From: Cinnamomum chago
Taxonomy: Eukaryota; Streptophyta; Magnoliopsida; Laurales; Lauraceae
NCBI GenBank assembly: GCA_038049695.1
Contig: CP142453.1
Span: forward strand, 126,331,001 to 126,395,000
DNA: 64,000 bases
Direction of reading: 5' to 3'
Shown: positions 48,731 to 61,006 of the stretch, piece after piece
Layout: each line of letters starts with the position of its first letter
How positions within the stretch are numbered: position 1 is the first letter of the stretch
Program-made: the position numbers and the translations under genes
Notes under the pieces: model-generated
The model's input: the letters and a program-made list of their open reading frames with translations, nothing else
What the model was told of the DNA's origin: nothing
Databases searched by the model: none

Positions 48731-49640
48731 ATATGGTTCGAGACACGAGGTTGTTCATCAATCCTCTCGCCATTTCTCTCTCCCTGTGCTACTCTTAATA
48801 ATAAAATGAGATCGGATTTCGGAAACCTAGAGATTGATTCCTTCTGGTTGTGCATGAACAAAACCCTAGTTTTTGCTTTTCATTAATAGAAGAAGATGAA
48901 TATTCGATCCGCTCAGAAACCTTGACTGAAAGAGCAATTGCCAATGCCGCGATAAAAGCAAAGGGGCGTTATCGTAACTTGGCAAGTGAGATGCCAGTCC
49001 TGACTTCACCGAAACTTGGGACGTGACTTGGAAAGTGAGATGGTATTTCTTACTTGATTGGAATGAGGGGCCCACAAAGCTGACTTTTATTAATAAGGGG
49101 AAATTTCAGACAACTATAGAGCTTTTAGCTCATTTTTAAAAACAGTACATGAAAACTTGAATATTTATAAAAAAATAAAGTATAAAAGTTCTTCACAATT
49201 CTCCTCATAGATTTTTTAAGAAATGACAAAAATGTCGTTTTGACATATTTTGCCTTTTTAAAATCCTTTTCCTCTTCAAAACTGATTTCAATGATCATAT
49301 CGATTTAATGAGGTGATTTTTTTAGTCATATGAAAATCCCCTACAAAGGAAATTGAAGTGGGTCATACTAGGTCATTTGGGTTCGAATTGATCTTTTCTA
49401 TTTCAAAGGGATGATTTGAAAAGCGATATAAGAGTATTTTTGTTGTTATTGAGAGAACTTGTTTGAAAGAATTATGAAAAACTTGAATATATATATATAT
49501 AGATTTTTTGAAACATTCAAACCTTTATGTACTTTTTTTTAAAATGAATTAAAAATTTTATAGACTTTTTTACTTTTTCCTATTAATAATAGTAAATGTG
49601 GATTTTTTTTGGACTACAAAGTGAAAGAAAATAAATGAAG

Positions 49641-51900
49641 TATCACTCAATTGGACATTCCCACCAGTGGCTGCTTTAACTCGAGATTGGAAAACTTGGA
49701 ACTCAAACTCAAGCCAATCAACTCAAAAACAACTTGACTTGGAAGGTCAACATTATCACTAGGGAGAGTTTGTTTTTATTTATTTAATTTATTAAGTATT
49801 TCTAAAATTGAAAATATATTAATTACCTCCATTCATGATAATTATTCCAAAATAATAGATTTTTGTTTATGATAACAAATATAAGAACAAAAAAAAAAAA
49901 AAAAAAACTGACACATTTCTCCTTATAATCAAGGTGCCTTTGGATTCAACTTGGCCCCTGTCCAAAATGAGATGACTGCCAAGTCAAGAGTCCACTCGGT
50001 GAGTTTTTCATCCTCCCTAAACTATTGCATGACTTCGTTTTATTAAGTGAGGCATATAGGTCTATCCCAGCGGGGCTTTTTTTTTTTTTTTGACATTTTT
50101 TATGTACTTTTATTAATGCAGCATAACCTAACTATCCTTCCAAATCATGTAGAATGTCGTTGGTCTTCACCATCTCCAATTTTCTTCATTGGCCTTTGCT
50201 AATCACTGTTCATCTTAATTGATCATTGCCTTTGTTGATCTATGTTAAGCCAAGCACATAGTGGCCCAAAATCTTCATGAATCAGGGCTCTCATTGTCCA
50301 GGTTAAGTTCCTCAAAGGAGTCTGGGCTCTAATTCGGTTGGATCTTGACCACTTAATGAATCAAAACTTAGTTTGTACAATCAACAAAATTAGGTGGGGT
50401 TTAGAGATTATTGAATATTGAAAGATTAAATGAGAAGTTAGATTATGAAGTGAAAGAAAAGATAGCCCTGTATAAGAATTAGGAGAAAAGTAATCTTACA
50501 AAACGAATCCTAAATATGTTAGATAAAGATTCAGTAATGATAAACATCACACAAATATATTTGTGATTAGAATCACTCATCATAAAGGGTCTGCTGTGGA
50601 TGGATCAGGACCACAGCTCTTATTAGATAAATTTAATGTTTTGTATGGACAATTAGGGAAAAGAAAATAGAAGGGAGTTCTCACTTAATTTTCTTTTACC
50701 CAACCATTTTCTTTGCCAGAAGATTCCTCTATTCAATGGTTAGAATTGCTCCATTCATTCAGTATTTTTTTTTCTTTTTGGTAAAAGATTATGTCTTGAT
50801 TATGAAATAATGCCCGATTAAATAGTGGTTTAGTTCGCTATGTACCAGTTTTGGTAGCCACCAATATAATTACGGGGATATAAATATAACTGCCTAAAAC
50901 GTGATAACAAATACGATATAAAGGAGCTATATTATGTATAATTATGTATTTCACTTGTAGAGTCCGTTTATTTGTATAAAGTACATGTGAACTCTTGGTC
51001 AAATGAATTTTAATACAAAGGATTATTAAACAGGTAAGTGGTGAATGATATAAATTATTCGTTCACCATCATCTCCCATCATTCAAAGTTACTTGATGGT
51101 CATTTATGAATGTTCACTTTTAATTATTTATTTTTAATTGTTTATCAAAGTACAGAGTCTTAAAATTCATATGATATAAGGTATATAAAAAATCTATATA
51201 TATTGACAACTAAAATATACTTTTTTTAAGTTAATGGAGGGTGTCCCCGCCCTTTGGGCCAGAATAATATCTACAGACCTAAAGAGGGCCCGGTAAATCC
51301 TCTGTTGTCCCAGTGTGGTAGTGTAATTTCAAATCCTCAACCTCCGGGTGCAAATTGTGGTCGTAAATTTTTAAATCATTCATTTTTTTAAGAATTTTTT
51401 TTAAAACAACTTTCAAAAGAAATATAGAGGCTGAAAAAAATTTTCCCTCTCTCGTCACTTCCGTGGCAGTCTAAAACCCAACAAAAATCAAAAGGAAAAA
51501 TGCGTCACCCTCTCCTCTTAGGCACTTGTCCTGCATCCAAGTGCTAGAAATGATCACTTCTCTATCTCTACATCTACCAAAAATCTACAAATGAATTAAA
51601 AGTAAGACACACCAGTAACTCTTTAACAACTTTCAATATTCTTTCATACGTAAGGATTTCAAATCGTAAGGTGGTTGGTTCTTTTCTTTTTCTTCTTTGA
51701 AGAAGAGAAGCCGCCTCTTCTAGAACGGAAGTGGTCATATCATGCAAGCTACCGTCAAGGTAAAAGAGTCATGTTGAGCATCTTAATAAGAAAATGCAAT
51801 GAGATAAGCTGCTATCCCACTCATTGATGGTGGACATTCTGTAGATCTGCACTAACCCTCATTTGCTTCCACCGTTATCATTCAGAGGTATATGTAATTG
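49641..51900. other. Region upstream of plantacyanin B, no gene recognised
   Basis: Counterpart of 26422-28690. It begins at the site where unit A received the MULE (empty site TAAATGAAG at 49632-49640). Nothing coding is supported. Confidence 0.45.
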
Positions 51901-52807
51901 GCTCAATTAAAGCATAAGCCTGCAGAAACTGCACAGTGTTATCATGAAAAGGGTTGTTATCAATTCGTACAAAGTGAGATGCCAATACTGCTAATGGTAT
52001 GGATCAAAGCCCATATGTACAAACTAGCTAGAGGCGCAATGATATTGTGCATATTCTCATTGATTGATGATCATATAATTCTTCATTTGATCAAATTTTT
52101 GGAGGCCAACGTTTGTATATCATTTGTGGAAACGAAAGTCCTTCGCCTTTTCCAACCCCAAGGAAAGTTTTTACGGTGGAAACACAGAAAATCTAAGCTG
52201 TAAAAAAACATTTGAACCAAGCAATGGAAAAAGACTTTTTGCAACAAACTATCTAACTTTTCCTTTTCTTTTTTTAGAAAAAAGTGACTGCATGAACATG
52301 CCCTTGGTGTTTGAAAGGGTGTCAATAGGCAGGGCCAAGGTCACCCAAATCCACACCTTTGGTATTCAATGTCAGGCCCAAAGCCTAGCCTTTGTAGAAA
52401 GTGGTAAGCCTCAGCACTGCAATTTTAACCAACTTTTATATTTGGGCAAAATGTGGATCATTGTTTACATTTATTTATGAAGAAGTTGTCAGTAGTTAGT
52501 AGGCCTAGTGGGCCATGCCTGTAATGGAGGAGGCCTAAATCTGCACGTTTTACCATATGGGCTAGATTTTTACATCATGCAATGGCCCCATAGGCCCCAA
52601 ACTCTCTCCAAGGCCAAGCCTTCCCCCTTCTGCACAGAGGGACTAGCCTGGCCCAAAGCAGACACTTCACGTAGGGAACACTAAAAAAAGAGAGGATAAA
52701 GTTGCTTCAGTATTTCTTTTCAAATCCACTTTCAGGTTTATGTTTTACTAATTGGCTTAAGTTTGTCACGCCTGAGAATTCTTTTAGTAGAGTCTACCGA
52801 CATTGGC
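51901..52807. mobile_element. Insertion of about 0.9 kb upstream of plantacyanin B, type unknown
   Basis: Sequence found in unit B but not A, between TAATTGG and CATGATTTAATACGG, which are adjacent in unit A (28700-28703). Possible short repeats ATTGG flank it. It has overlapping open frames (51898-52203, 52124-52480), neither recognised. It may be a mobile element, or sequence deleted from A. It lies about 170 bp from the plantacyanin B start, so it may change its promoter. Confidence 0.4.
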
Positions 52808-52976
52808 ATGATTTAATACGGTAATGTCTATTTCACTCCACAGTACAAGATCATAATCATAAGCAAAAGAAACAAGTTGGAAAGATACGTCCACAGTCGT
52901 CTCCAATCTGCTATAATAATACCATACAAGATAGAGGTTTCTCTCAAACGAGCAACAAAACCAAACTAGAGCTTAT

Positions 52977-54154
52977 ATGGCCATGGGAAGAGGCAGCGGC
53001 ATGATGTCTGTGTTTGTTGCCTTGTTGCTCATCAATTGGTTGACTGACACCACCGCTTCGCACACCCCTTATTCACGGAATACCCATGATGTTGGGGACT
53101 GGGAGGGGTGGGGTTTAGGAGTCTCCTATCATGCTTGGACAAACGGCAGGCCGTTCTATGCTGGGGATACCCTAGGTAAGCGCTGCCAAAATATCGCACT
53201 ATGTGATATCTTACATATGTAGGATATTATATCTTTTGCTGTATAAATAATTTTATGGCAAATGTTTAAACTTGGACGGTTGAGAGACAAATGTCAAGTC
53301 TAAAGAAGGCGTACCATCAAAATCCCTTAAAAGAAAGGACATGGCTTATTTTATAAATATTTAATAGACCTCTTTAAGATGATCGTACCTAGATCTTGAT
53401 GAGATAAGACTAAGTTGATGAAGGTTTTGACATGGTTCTATCAAACCTCTTTTCTCAACAAACAAAAAAAAAAAAAAAAAAACCCATACCTCTTTTCTTT
53501 CCTTTTGTATAACACCACTAGCACCAGTAGGCTGCAGTAGCCCAGGCCCACTCCACATGGGCTGTCTATTGACCTGTAAATTGGACCGGGTATATGTTTT
53601 AGGACTAACGGCATATCCCAGGACTTCTGAACACAACACTTGGGTTTACAAGCGACCCATTGATCCAATCTTAAGTACCACTCAGTGGGCTGAGGCTGCC
53701 CAGAATCATCATCATCAAAGGCTTGTCCAAGCTACTATTGAATTAGGCCACATTTATCATGTTTCTCCATTCAAATTTACTGTGAGCCAAATCCTCATTC
53801 CTGCCAATCCCAAGCCCACATAAACAAGGGTTGTGTTAGGTAGGGTAATAGACAACTTGGCACAACCTAAACATCAATTCTGAATCATTAAAGTATTTTT
53901 CTTACAATATTGAGTTGCCTAGGATTATGACACAATTCGCTGTGGCAGTTTTCAAATATGAGCCTGGACATCACAATGTTGTACCGGTAAATGGGGCTTC
54001 ATACACTAGCTGCAGGCCCACAGCAAGTGCTGCTTCAAAGACAGTCTCGACTGGCAACGACAAATTTCAGCTGAAGATGGGAGCTAACTTCTTCATTTGC
54101 AGTCTCCCCGGCCACTGTCAGGAAGGCATGAAACTCCTAGTGAATGCAGAGTAG
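52977..54154 (+). CDS. Plantacyanin (basic blue copper protein), copy B
   Basis: Paralogue of 28884-30063. Exons are 52977-53175 and 53949-54154, giving 134 residues with identical intron position and borders. Signal peptide with SVFVALLLINW core. Copper ligands kept: His in EPGHHNVV, Cys and His in FICSLPGH, Met in EGMK. Disulfide Cys in SYTSC and GHC. The frame is intact. It differs from copy A at about 21 residues plus two one-residue indels, many of them charge changes (Arg-Ala to Gln-Glu near the axial Met, Lys to Gln, Asn to Glu at the C-terminus). The proximal promoter differs by the upstream insert, a 32-bp insertion near 52844 and loss of about 40 bp just before the ATG. Confidence 0.9.
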
Positions 54155-54351
54155 AGCAAGTATGCGTTGATCTGGAATGAAGAGTAAGTTAATAGGTGTG
54201 TGTAATGCATATACAAAATACAAGTGATCGGGAGCTGTAAGCCTGTGAGCTGTAATTGGGTGGTCTCTTTCCTGTAAAAGTTTTCAATAATGATCACTCG
54301 TAATTTCCTTAAGTTTAATAAAAATATGGGGTTTACTCAAGTTGCTGTAGA

Positions 54352-54352
54352 T

Positions 54353-54406
<54 letters not shown>
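54352..54406. repeat. (GT)n(GA)n microsatellite, unit B
   Basis: Counterpart of 30262-30333 with a shorter GA tract. Confidence 0.95.
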
Positions 54407-54409
<3 letters not shown>

Positions 54410-54419
54410 ATGCAGCAGG

Positions 54420-54734
54420 ATATCACCCGAATCAGTGGTGCTACCTTTTAAAAGAGGATCAGTTTTTGCTGATGAAATTGTGCTTTCTGCTGTTTCTTGC
54501 TTGATGTCACCTCAATCAGTAGTGCTACCTTTTAAAAGAGGATTTTTTGCTGATGAAATAGTGCTTTCTGCTGTTTCTTGTTTTGAATGGCCCGTTGGAT
54601 CCTTCCAACTTAATTGCCCTGCACTCAGTTTACTTGTAAGTCCAATAACTTGGAAGTTGAAACCCTATTCTGCTGTAATAGGTTACAACAAAGAACAAAC
54701 CAACTGTAGCTTCCAGGTAATTCAGGTTATCTAA
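54420..54734 (+). other. Open stretch with internal tandem duplication, unit B copy
   Basis: Counterpart of 30340-30661; both SVVLPFKRG repeats and the EWPVGSF tail are kept in frame. Unrecognised. Confidence 0.3.
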
Positions 54735-55046
54735 ATGCATCAACCATCATCTATGCATAAACCAATTCACCTGCACCGAGTTTACATAGATTCAAAAAGC
54801 CTCAATCAATTTAATGAGAAATCCCGATTTGATGTAGTGAAGCCAAAGCGCAATCCTCAGTCACGACTCACTACTCAGGGATCAACATCACATCCATGGA
54901 TGGTGCCTTCTATCATCAATGACATGGGACTTCTGTCATCCACAACTATATTTCTTAGATCCTGTTCCAAGTGAGTGGAACGAATGAGCTGATTCACTTG
55001 CAAAAGCTGGAATTTCTAGAATGGATACAGTGGTACAGAGTGCTCT

Positions 55047-58000
55047 TGTCACGACCTGAGCCCGAGATTTGAGTCATTAGGGTTAAACCCCGGGTTGCGA
55101 TGATCATACTTACTCCCGTAGATCCGAATTAACCGAAATTAAAACGAAATCCACAAGGATCTTGCATATGTACCTGACCTGTCAATGTACAGTTATGCGG
55201 AAATATACATACATAGTTACATTGACAATTCTATTAATTGCAACTCATAAAGTCCTTTACATAAACGTAAAGTTCATTATACAAGGATTCAATTCTAATT
55301 AAGGCAACCACTGCATATTCAAAATACAATGCAAGGAACCTCATTTACAGTATTCAAAATGAATATAACATAAGAGTTCTCAAACGTATTCAAAATGATT
55401 CTAGGTTTCCGCTCTCAGCTCATGTCCATTCGATTAAACCTCCTGGAGGTATCGGATGAGCCTCCTCCGCTGGTGGGATGGTCTCTACGGGACCGGTACG
55501 GGCAACTGGGCCTGTAACATCATCAGTAATACCGTGAACACGACGGTTCAACAAGATATACATATATCTATGACATGTTTATCATTCTCGGTAATTCACT
55601 GCTTTAATAGTTCTAACAATTCTAAATAATCATCAATATACTATCCTTGTGCAATAGTAAACACAAGTAATAAAGACAATAACATTGACAACTACAATAG
55701 TCTTGGTTTCGACTCAATTCAGTTCTTCCTAAAGGAAGCGGTTCATCATCGTTCATTCATTACATTAAGCATTTATTAATGACTTATCAATAGGACTCGT
55801 CAGTCCAATATATGACTTTTCAGTCAATGACCTTTCGGTCCAATATGGTGGGATCTCCCAGTGTCTTGATCAGAGATCACTGGTGTCACAACGGAGCTCC
55901 GGAACGCCCCCAATTCCATCTACTGCAGTAGGATTATTCAGGTCATTGTTACCTTTCGTAACTGTTCATTCATTAATTCGTTCAGTTCAATTCTATCATA
56001 AGTTAGGAAACCACTAGGTAGTGCTAGTCCCGTCAACGAATCGCGTACCTCCTATTCCAATTCTAATATAACCATTCCTCTAACCAACCCTTAAGTGAAA
56101 CGGTAGTTATCGATGTACGTATTAATATAGATGATATTACTTAGGTAATTGTGCATTAGGATAACCCTAGTTAACACTTATGGAGGTTTAAATACGATTA
56201 ACATTAGTCTCTATACTTAGGCTTTTTAATTCAGGAAATTCAGAAGTAATCTGAACTTTTGCAGTATTTCACAGTGAGCCAGGTCGACCTGCAGTTGTAA
56301 CCAAGAAAACAGTGCACAGTGTTTTGGTCAGGTTCCAGAGAACCTGACCATGTGAAGCCGGTCGACCGAGCCCCATGAACTGCGGATTGCCTTACAGTTC
56401 TGTAACTGCAGGGAATGGATTGAATCCATTCTTTTCCTTTCTTGCACCTCTTATGAACCTAATCATTAGGGGTATATACATGAGTATATGAATCTCAATC
56501 ATCCACCTAATCCACCCTCATTATCATCATCTAATTCATGATTAGGGTTTCATTTCCATTAATAGGGTTTCAAACCCCTAAAATAGTCATTGAACATCTA
56601 AATCTTTACTTTTGCTCACACAAAGCAATTGAAAACTATAACAAGCATAAACATATAGGTATACTTGCCTTAGGTGAACTTAAACTCCTTGTTTAGCTTG
56701 GTTTGAGTTGGAATTTCTCCCCTTGAAGCTTTAATTTCAATATTACTCTACAAGATGATGTAGAAGATGCAAAGGATGGATTCCTTTCACTTGAGTCACC
56801 TCAAAGTCACACTTGATGAAAAAGAAATAGAAGAAAGGAGATAGAAAAAGGAGAAAGAAGATGTTGCCTAGGGTTTGAATGAGATGAATGAAACTCTTAG
56901 GTTATATAAGCTTCATTATTGCACTTAAGTCCATTAAGCTCTCTTAATTACAATTCAAGTCAAATGAAGGTCCATTTGATCCGTTTCTCGTCGAATAACT
57001 TCAAGCCTTCTACAAAATTCGCCATACTCATCAAGATATGCATGTTGGTATCAAGAGTTTCCGTATCCGACAAAATACGTAAAGATTCGTATTTATACAA
57101 AAGTCCTTAGTTTGCTTTGTTTGAGTTTAAACCCTACTCAATTCACTTAGCAACTTGCTTACCATACCATTAAGCCTAACTTCTTCATTTTAGGCTAATT
57201 CAATCTCATTTGGTCATTAGTGCCATTAAACACGATTAGTTAGCCTTAATTGAGATTAATCAGAGTTAATCCTGATTAACTCGGGACGGGGCCTAACATT
57301 CTCCTAAACTTTTAGAATCGTTCGGTCCTCCGAATGCAATACAAATCAATACAATAAATCAATATAAACCAAGTAACCAATTCAAATGAAAGTTACCTGA
57401 ACGAACAGCTCGGGATACTTTTGAGTCATTTGCTCCTCAAGTTCCCATGTAGCTTCACTGGGTTCATGATGATCCCAAAGTACCTTGACCCATTTAATCG
57501 TTCTCGTGCGTAGAACTGCCTCTTTGGTATCAATGATCTGCACTGGCCTCTCAACATATGTGGTGTTAGGTAACACTTGGATCTCTTCATGCTGAATGAT
57601 ATGTGAAGGATCAACCACATACTTCCGAAGCATAGAAACATGAAATACATTGTGGATACCAGAGAATTCTGCTGGAAGGTCGAGGCGATAAGCTACATTT
57701 CCAATCCGGCTCACGATTTTAAAAGGATCAATAAACCTCGGGGAAAGCTTCCCTTTCTGCTCGAATCGGATAGTACCCTTCATTGGAGAAGTCTTTAAAA
57801 AGACTAAATCATCAACATCAAACTCTAGATCACGCCGACCGTTGTCAGCATAGCTCTTCTGCCTTGATCTAGCCACTTTCAACCTATCTTGTATCTTCTG
57901 AACCTTTTCTGCTGTTTCAGCGATGATCGTAGGACCGTGGAAACTTCGAGTTCCAACCTCTTCCCAGCTTACTGGAGTCCTACATCTTCGACCATACAGT

Positions 58001-59446
58001 GCTTCAAATGGTGCCATCTCTATGCTAGAGTGATAACTGTTGTTGTACACAAATTCGCACAACGCCAAATGATCATCCCAATCACTCCCGAAATCAACAA
58101 CACTGACATGAAGCAAATCTTCTAATGCCAAAGATCACATCAAAATCGGTCATCGCTAGCACAACTAAATCAGCTAGCATGGATACCTCGCCAATTCTAA
58201 CAGTGCACTCAGGAATATATAATTCACAAACTACCTTCCTCCCTAAAGGAGTAGAAACAGTAAAATCATACGCTAACTGCATTATCTGGTTTTGCATATC
58301 ACAAGAAAATGCAGGTGCTACAAATGAATGCGTAGAACCAGGGTCAAATAATGCAATAGCGGGTCTATTGTCTACAAAGATTGTACCTTCAACTACATTG
58401 GCTGCAACATTAGCCTGCTCTCTGTTGACGGCACAAGCCATCCCAGCTATCTGTGGTCTGATGGGCTGCTGCTGCTGTGGTCTAGGCTGTTGTCTCTGCC
58501 ATGGACGCTGTTGACCCTGACGTTGAGGCTGAGACTGTTGTTGCCTAGGAGGAGGAGCTGGCAATGCTAATCGCTGTGGAGGAGCAGGAAGTGCTGCTTG
58601 TCCTGGAGCAGGATACTGAATGGTGCTCTGTCATCTCTCCTAGCTCTCGGACAAAATGCCATTCTATGTTCCAAAGAACCAAAGACTAAGTAAGCTCCAG
58701 TAGTCCTCCAACATAACTCAGTCCTGTGAAATTTACCACAAATAGCACAGACTGGTCTGTTCTTTCTCCTCTCATTCCTATCAGGTCTAGGAATGAATCT
58801 CTGTTTCTGCCTCTTAGACGTGGACTGTCCTCCTTTCCTAAACCATGAATCACCACTTTTCTTGGTGTTCAAGGCTTCTGCTTCCTTTTCTGCCTCTTTC
58901 TCTCTCTGAATTTCCTCTGCTGTATAGGCCCTATCAACGGCATCATCAAACGTCGTAGGCTCCTGTCTAGCCAATACGACCGTCTTATACTCCGGATTTA
59001 GGCCAAGGAGGAATCTCTTAACTTCTTAGCTTCAGTGTCTATCAACTCAAGAGCATACTTGGACATCTGTAGGAAGGTATGAACATAAACAGCCACGGTC
59101 AGTTGACCTTGCGTCAAGTTCAAGAATTCTGATTCCTTCTGCTGCTGTACATGCTCTGGGACAAACTCGTCGTACTCGTCAAGATATGCATGTTGGTATC
59201 AAGAGTTTCCGTATCCGACAAAATACATAAAGATTCGTATTAATACAAAAGTCCTTAGTTTGCTTTGTTTGAGTTTAAACCCTACTCAATTCACTTAGCA
59301 ACTTGCTTACCATACCATTAAGCCTAACTTCTCCATTTTAGGCTAATTCAATCCCATTTGGTCATTAGTGCCATTAAATACGATTAGTTAGCCTTAATTG
59401 AGATTAATCAGAGTTAATCCTAATTAACTCGGGACGGGGCCTAACA
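55047..59446 (-). mobile_element. Ty3/gypsy LTR retrotransposon fossil (chromovirus-like), broken
   Basis: Inserted in unit B with a perfect 5-bp target duplication GCTCT (55042-55046, 59447-59451); unit A has the empty site. One LTR is at 55047-57298 (about 2.25 kb; TG...CA) and part of the other at about 59178-59446. On the minus strand there are gag with a zinc-knuckle region and a retropepsin-type protease (58974-58094), then the integrase C-terminal part with a chromodomain-like tail (58131-57382). A purine-rich tract adjoins the full LTR. The element is incomplete, with several breaks. The two LTR pieces differ at only about 2-3% of shared positions by eye, so it is fairly young, in line with its absence from unit A. 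Confidence 0.85.
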
Positions 59447-60004
59447 GCTCTATTCTTCTCTCAAGCGGTCTACTGTGTTCAAGAGACAATAGAACAGACA
59501 AAAAAAAAGGTGTCTTCAAGAGACAACCAACTTCATGTAAAAGTTTTTATCAAATAAATTCTTATAGTTGTTTTTCAAAAAAAGAGAATATCATAACACT
59601 ATAATGTTTATTTGTAAGCTTATGAGTTGAACCTTCTGAACCGCATGACTTTCTTTTCCTGCTTGGTATTCACCTTCAGAAATGATCCTTGAAACATATA
59701 ACAAGTGGCCTCAAAAGGGTTGGTTGAAATAATAATAGATAATTATACACATTTAATGGAAACAGATAGAACCAAAAAAAAAAAAAAAAATTTAGAATGT
59801 CGGACTTAACATTTCTTTGAAAGGGCCGGATAGTTGGGCTCGAGCCTGACACTGAAGCATAAAATATTAGCGAGGCCTAAAATTCAGGCTTGAATATAAA
59901 TGAGCAGGGTTTAGGCTAACCTAGTCCTGGTCTGAACTTTCGTGACACTCCTATCACATCTGCTCCATCACTTCCCAGTTCTCAGGCACCTTAACACCTT
60001 AAAA

Positions 60005-60204
60005 GCTAGGGCCCGTAGGGGAAATGGGATGAGCGAAGATTTCTCAACTCCCCAGTTTGAAGGCATCCACAAAAAGACCTAAGAAAACTCCAGCTTTCCA
60101 ATAATTCACCATCACCACCAATGACTGCAATCTCCCATTTGGAGCTGACATCGGTTTTTTGTACATGAGCATGCCAATGCCCTCAATGGCAGCAACCACG
60201 ACAT
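60005..60204 (-). pseudogene. Possible TIM17-like 3' gene fragment at the B/C junction
   Basis: Same fragment as 31536-31735, with the AAIEGIGMLMYKKPMSAP words. It again stops exactly where ligase intron 5 sequence begins, which confirms the join was copied with the unit. A one-base difference in the A-run near 60072 shifts the tail frame relative to the first copy. Confidence 0.3.
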
Positions 60205-60397
60205 ATTTTACATATATAAATGATGTATTGGATGGGATAACATATGAAGAAACTTAGCACAAGCATGTCTTATTGGCAAGTTACTGGCAAAAAGAAATAA
60301 TGAAAGGCTATGTGAAAGAATGCACATATTAAGATGTGAAAGATAAAATCAATTAGCAAAAAGGAAGCAAAAACCAAAACTTTATTCTAAAACATAC

Positions 60398-60475
60398 CGG
60401 GCCAGCTGTCGTACGGTCAAGAGTGATGGCAAAGTACATTTCATTCGCAAGTGAAAGCTTTTCACACAAGTACAC
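60398..60475 (-). pseudogene. Succinate-CoA ligase beta subunit exon 5, unit C copy
   Basis: The 26-codon exon 5 is unchanged in frame ([19 protein letters not shown]) with its GTATGT donor. The acceptor before it reads CTTTTACTG instead of CTTTTACAG, so the AG is lost. Exon 4 would lie beyond the LTR element that interrupts the unit at 61591. Confidence 0.85.
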
Positions 60476-60781
60476 CAGTAAAAGTTATTGTTTTGGATTA
60501 AGATAATTAACAAAATAATGTTAAAATGAAAGCTTTCAAATTAAATGAGAAACTACTAATATTTCCAGTGATATCATGAGGAATTTTCCATTGTGGCAAG
60601 GCGGCTATTTGCAAAATAGCAACCAACCTTATACGGCACACTTGATTGCATCCCAACTATGGAGGAGTGGGAAGGTCTAAATTTGCCTCTTTTTTATATA
60701 TATATTTTTGAATGATTAATCCAACCATGAGTAAAAGCTGGCATGGAAAGGTGTTAAATTGGGGTGAGTGCCTGTGCCAAT

Positions 60782-61006
60782 TCATGGAAATAAGTGATTG
60801 TATTGTGCAGGATTCATCATGTGCCTTGTATTTGGGGTTTTCAAACAGGTGGGCAATAAATCATGAGGTGTGAGTAGAGGAACAAAAAAGGGTACCTGGA
60901 CACCCAATGGATCTGACCTCAAAAAATTACAAATCGTGCCCAAGTTGGGACCCATTTTTAATTGAGCTCTGGGTGTAGATATGGTCCACGGTTTCCATAC
61001 CCACAA
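60782..61006 (-). other. 74-codon frame, unit C copy
   Basis: Counterpart of 4945-5169 (MWVWKPWTIS start). Open in all three units. Unrecognised. Confidence 0.3.

Larger units (their letters stand above)
31929..48773 (-). pseudogene. Succinate-CoA ligase beta subunit, unit B copy, disabled
   Basis: Exons match unit A: 5, 32006-31929; 4, 36025-35961; 3, 40884-40773; 2, 47548-47438; 1, 48773-48112. Splice sites look intact. Exon 3 has CAA to TAA at 40869-40867 (Gln77 in the KSQIL context). Exon 1 is split by a hAT-like insertion at 48142-48730 that also replaced about 25-30 bp of coding sequence. Exon 2 has two replacements (Ala to Thr in GVAVSS, Val to Phe in QEVFP), and exon 1 has Lys to Asn in MNKLV. 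There are no 3' exons, because the unit begins inside intron 5. It cannot make a working subunit; transcription from the copied promoter is still possible. Confidence 0.9.
31736..60204. repeat. Segmental duplication unit B
   Basis: This second copy of the unit is collinear with unit A except for lineage-specific insertions: an RTE LINE fragment (37308-38328), a stack of elements (42704-47307), a hAT-like element in ligase exon 1 (48142-48730), a roughly 0.9 kb insert (51901-52807) and a Ty3/gypsy fossil (55047-59446). It joins unit C at 60204/60205 with the same join as A to B, where the possible TIM17-like 3' end abuts ligase intron 5 sequence. The repeated identical join is what tandem duplication predicts. 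Confidence 0.9.

Noticed and set aside
56919-57110. Host gene inside the 55-57 kb block
   Set aside because: The stretch lies within the LTR of the Ty3/gypsy fossil, and part of it is repeated at 59178-59446.
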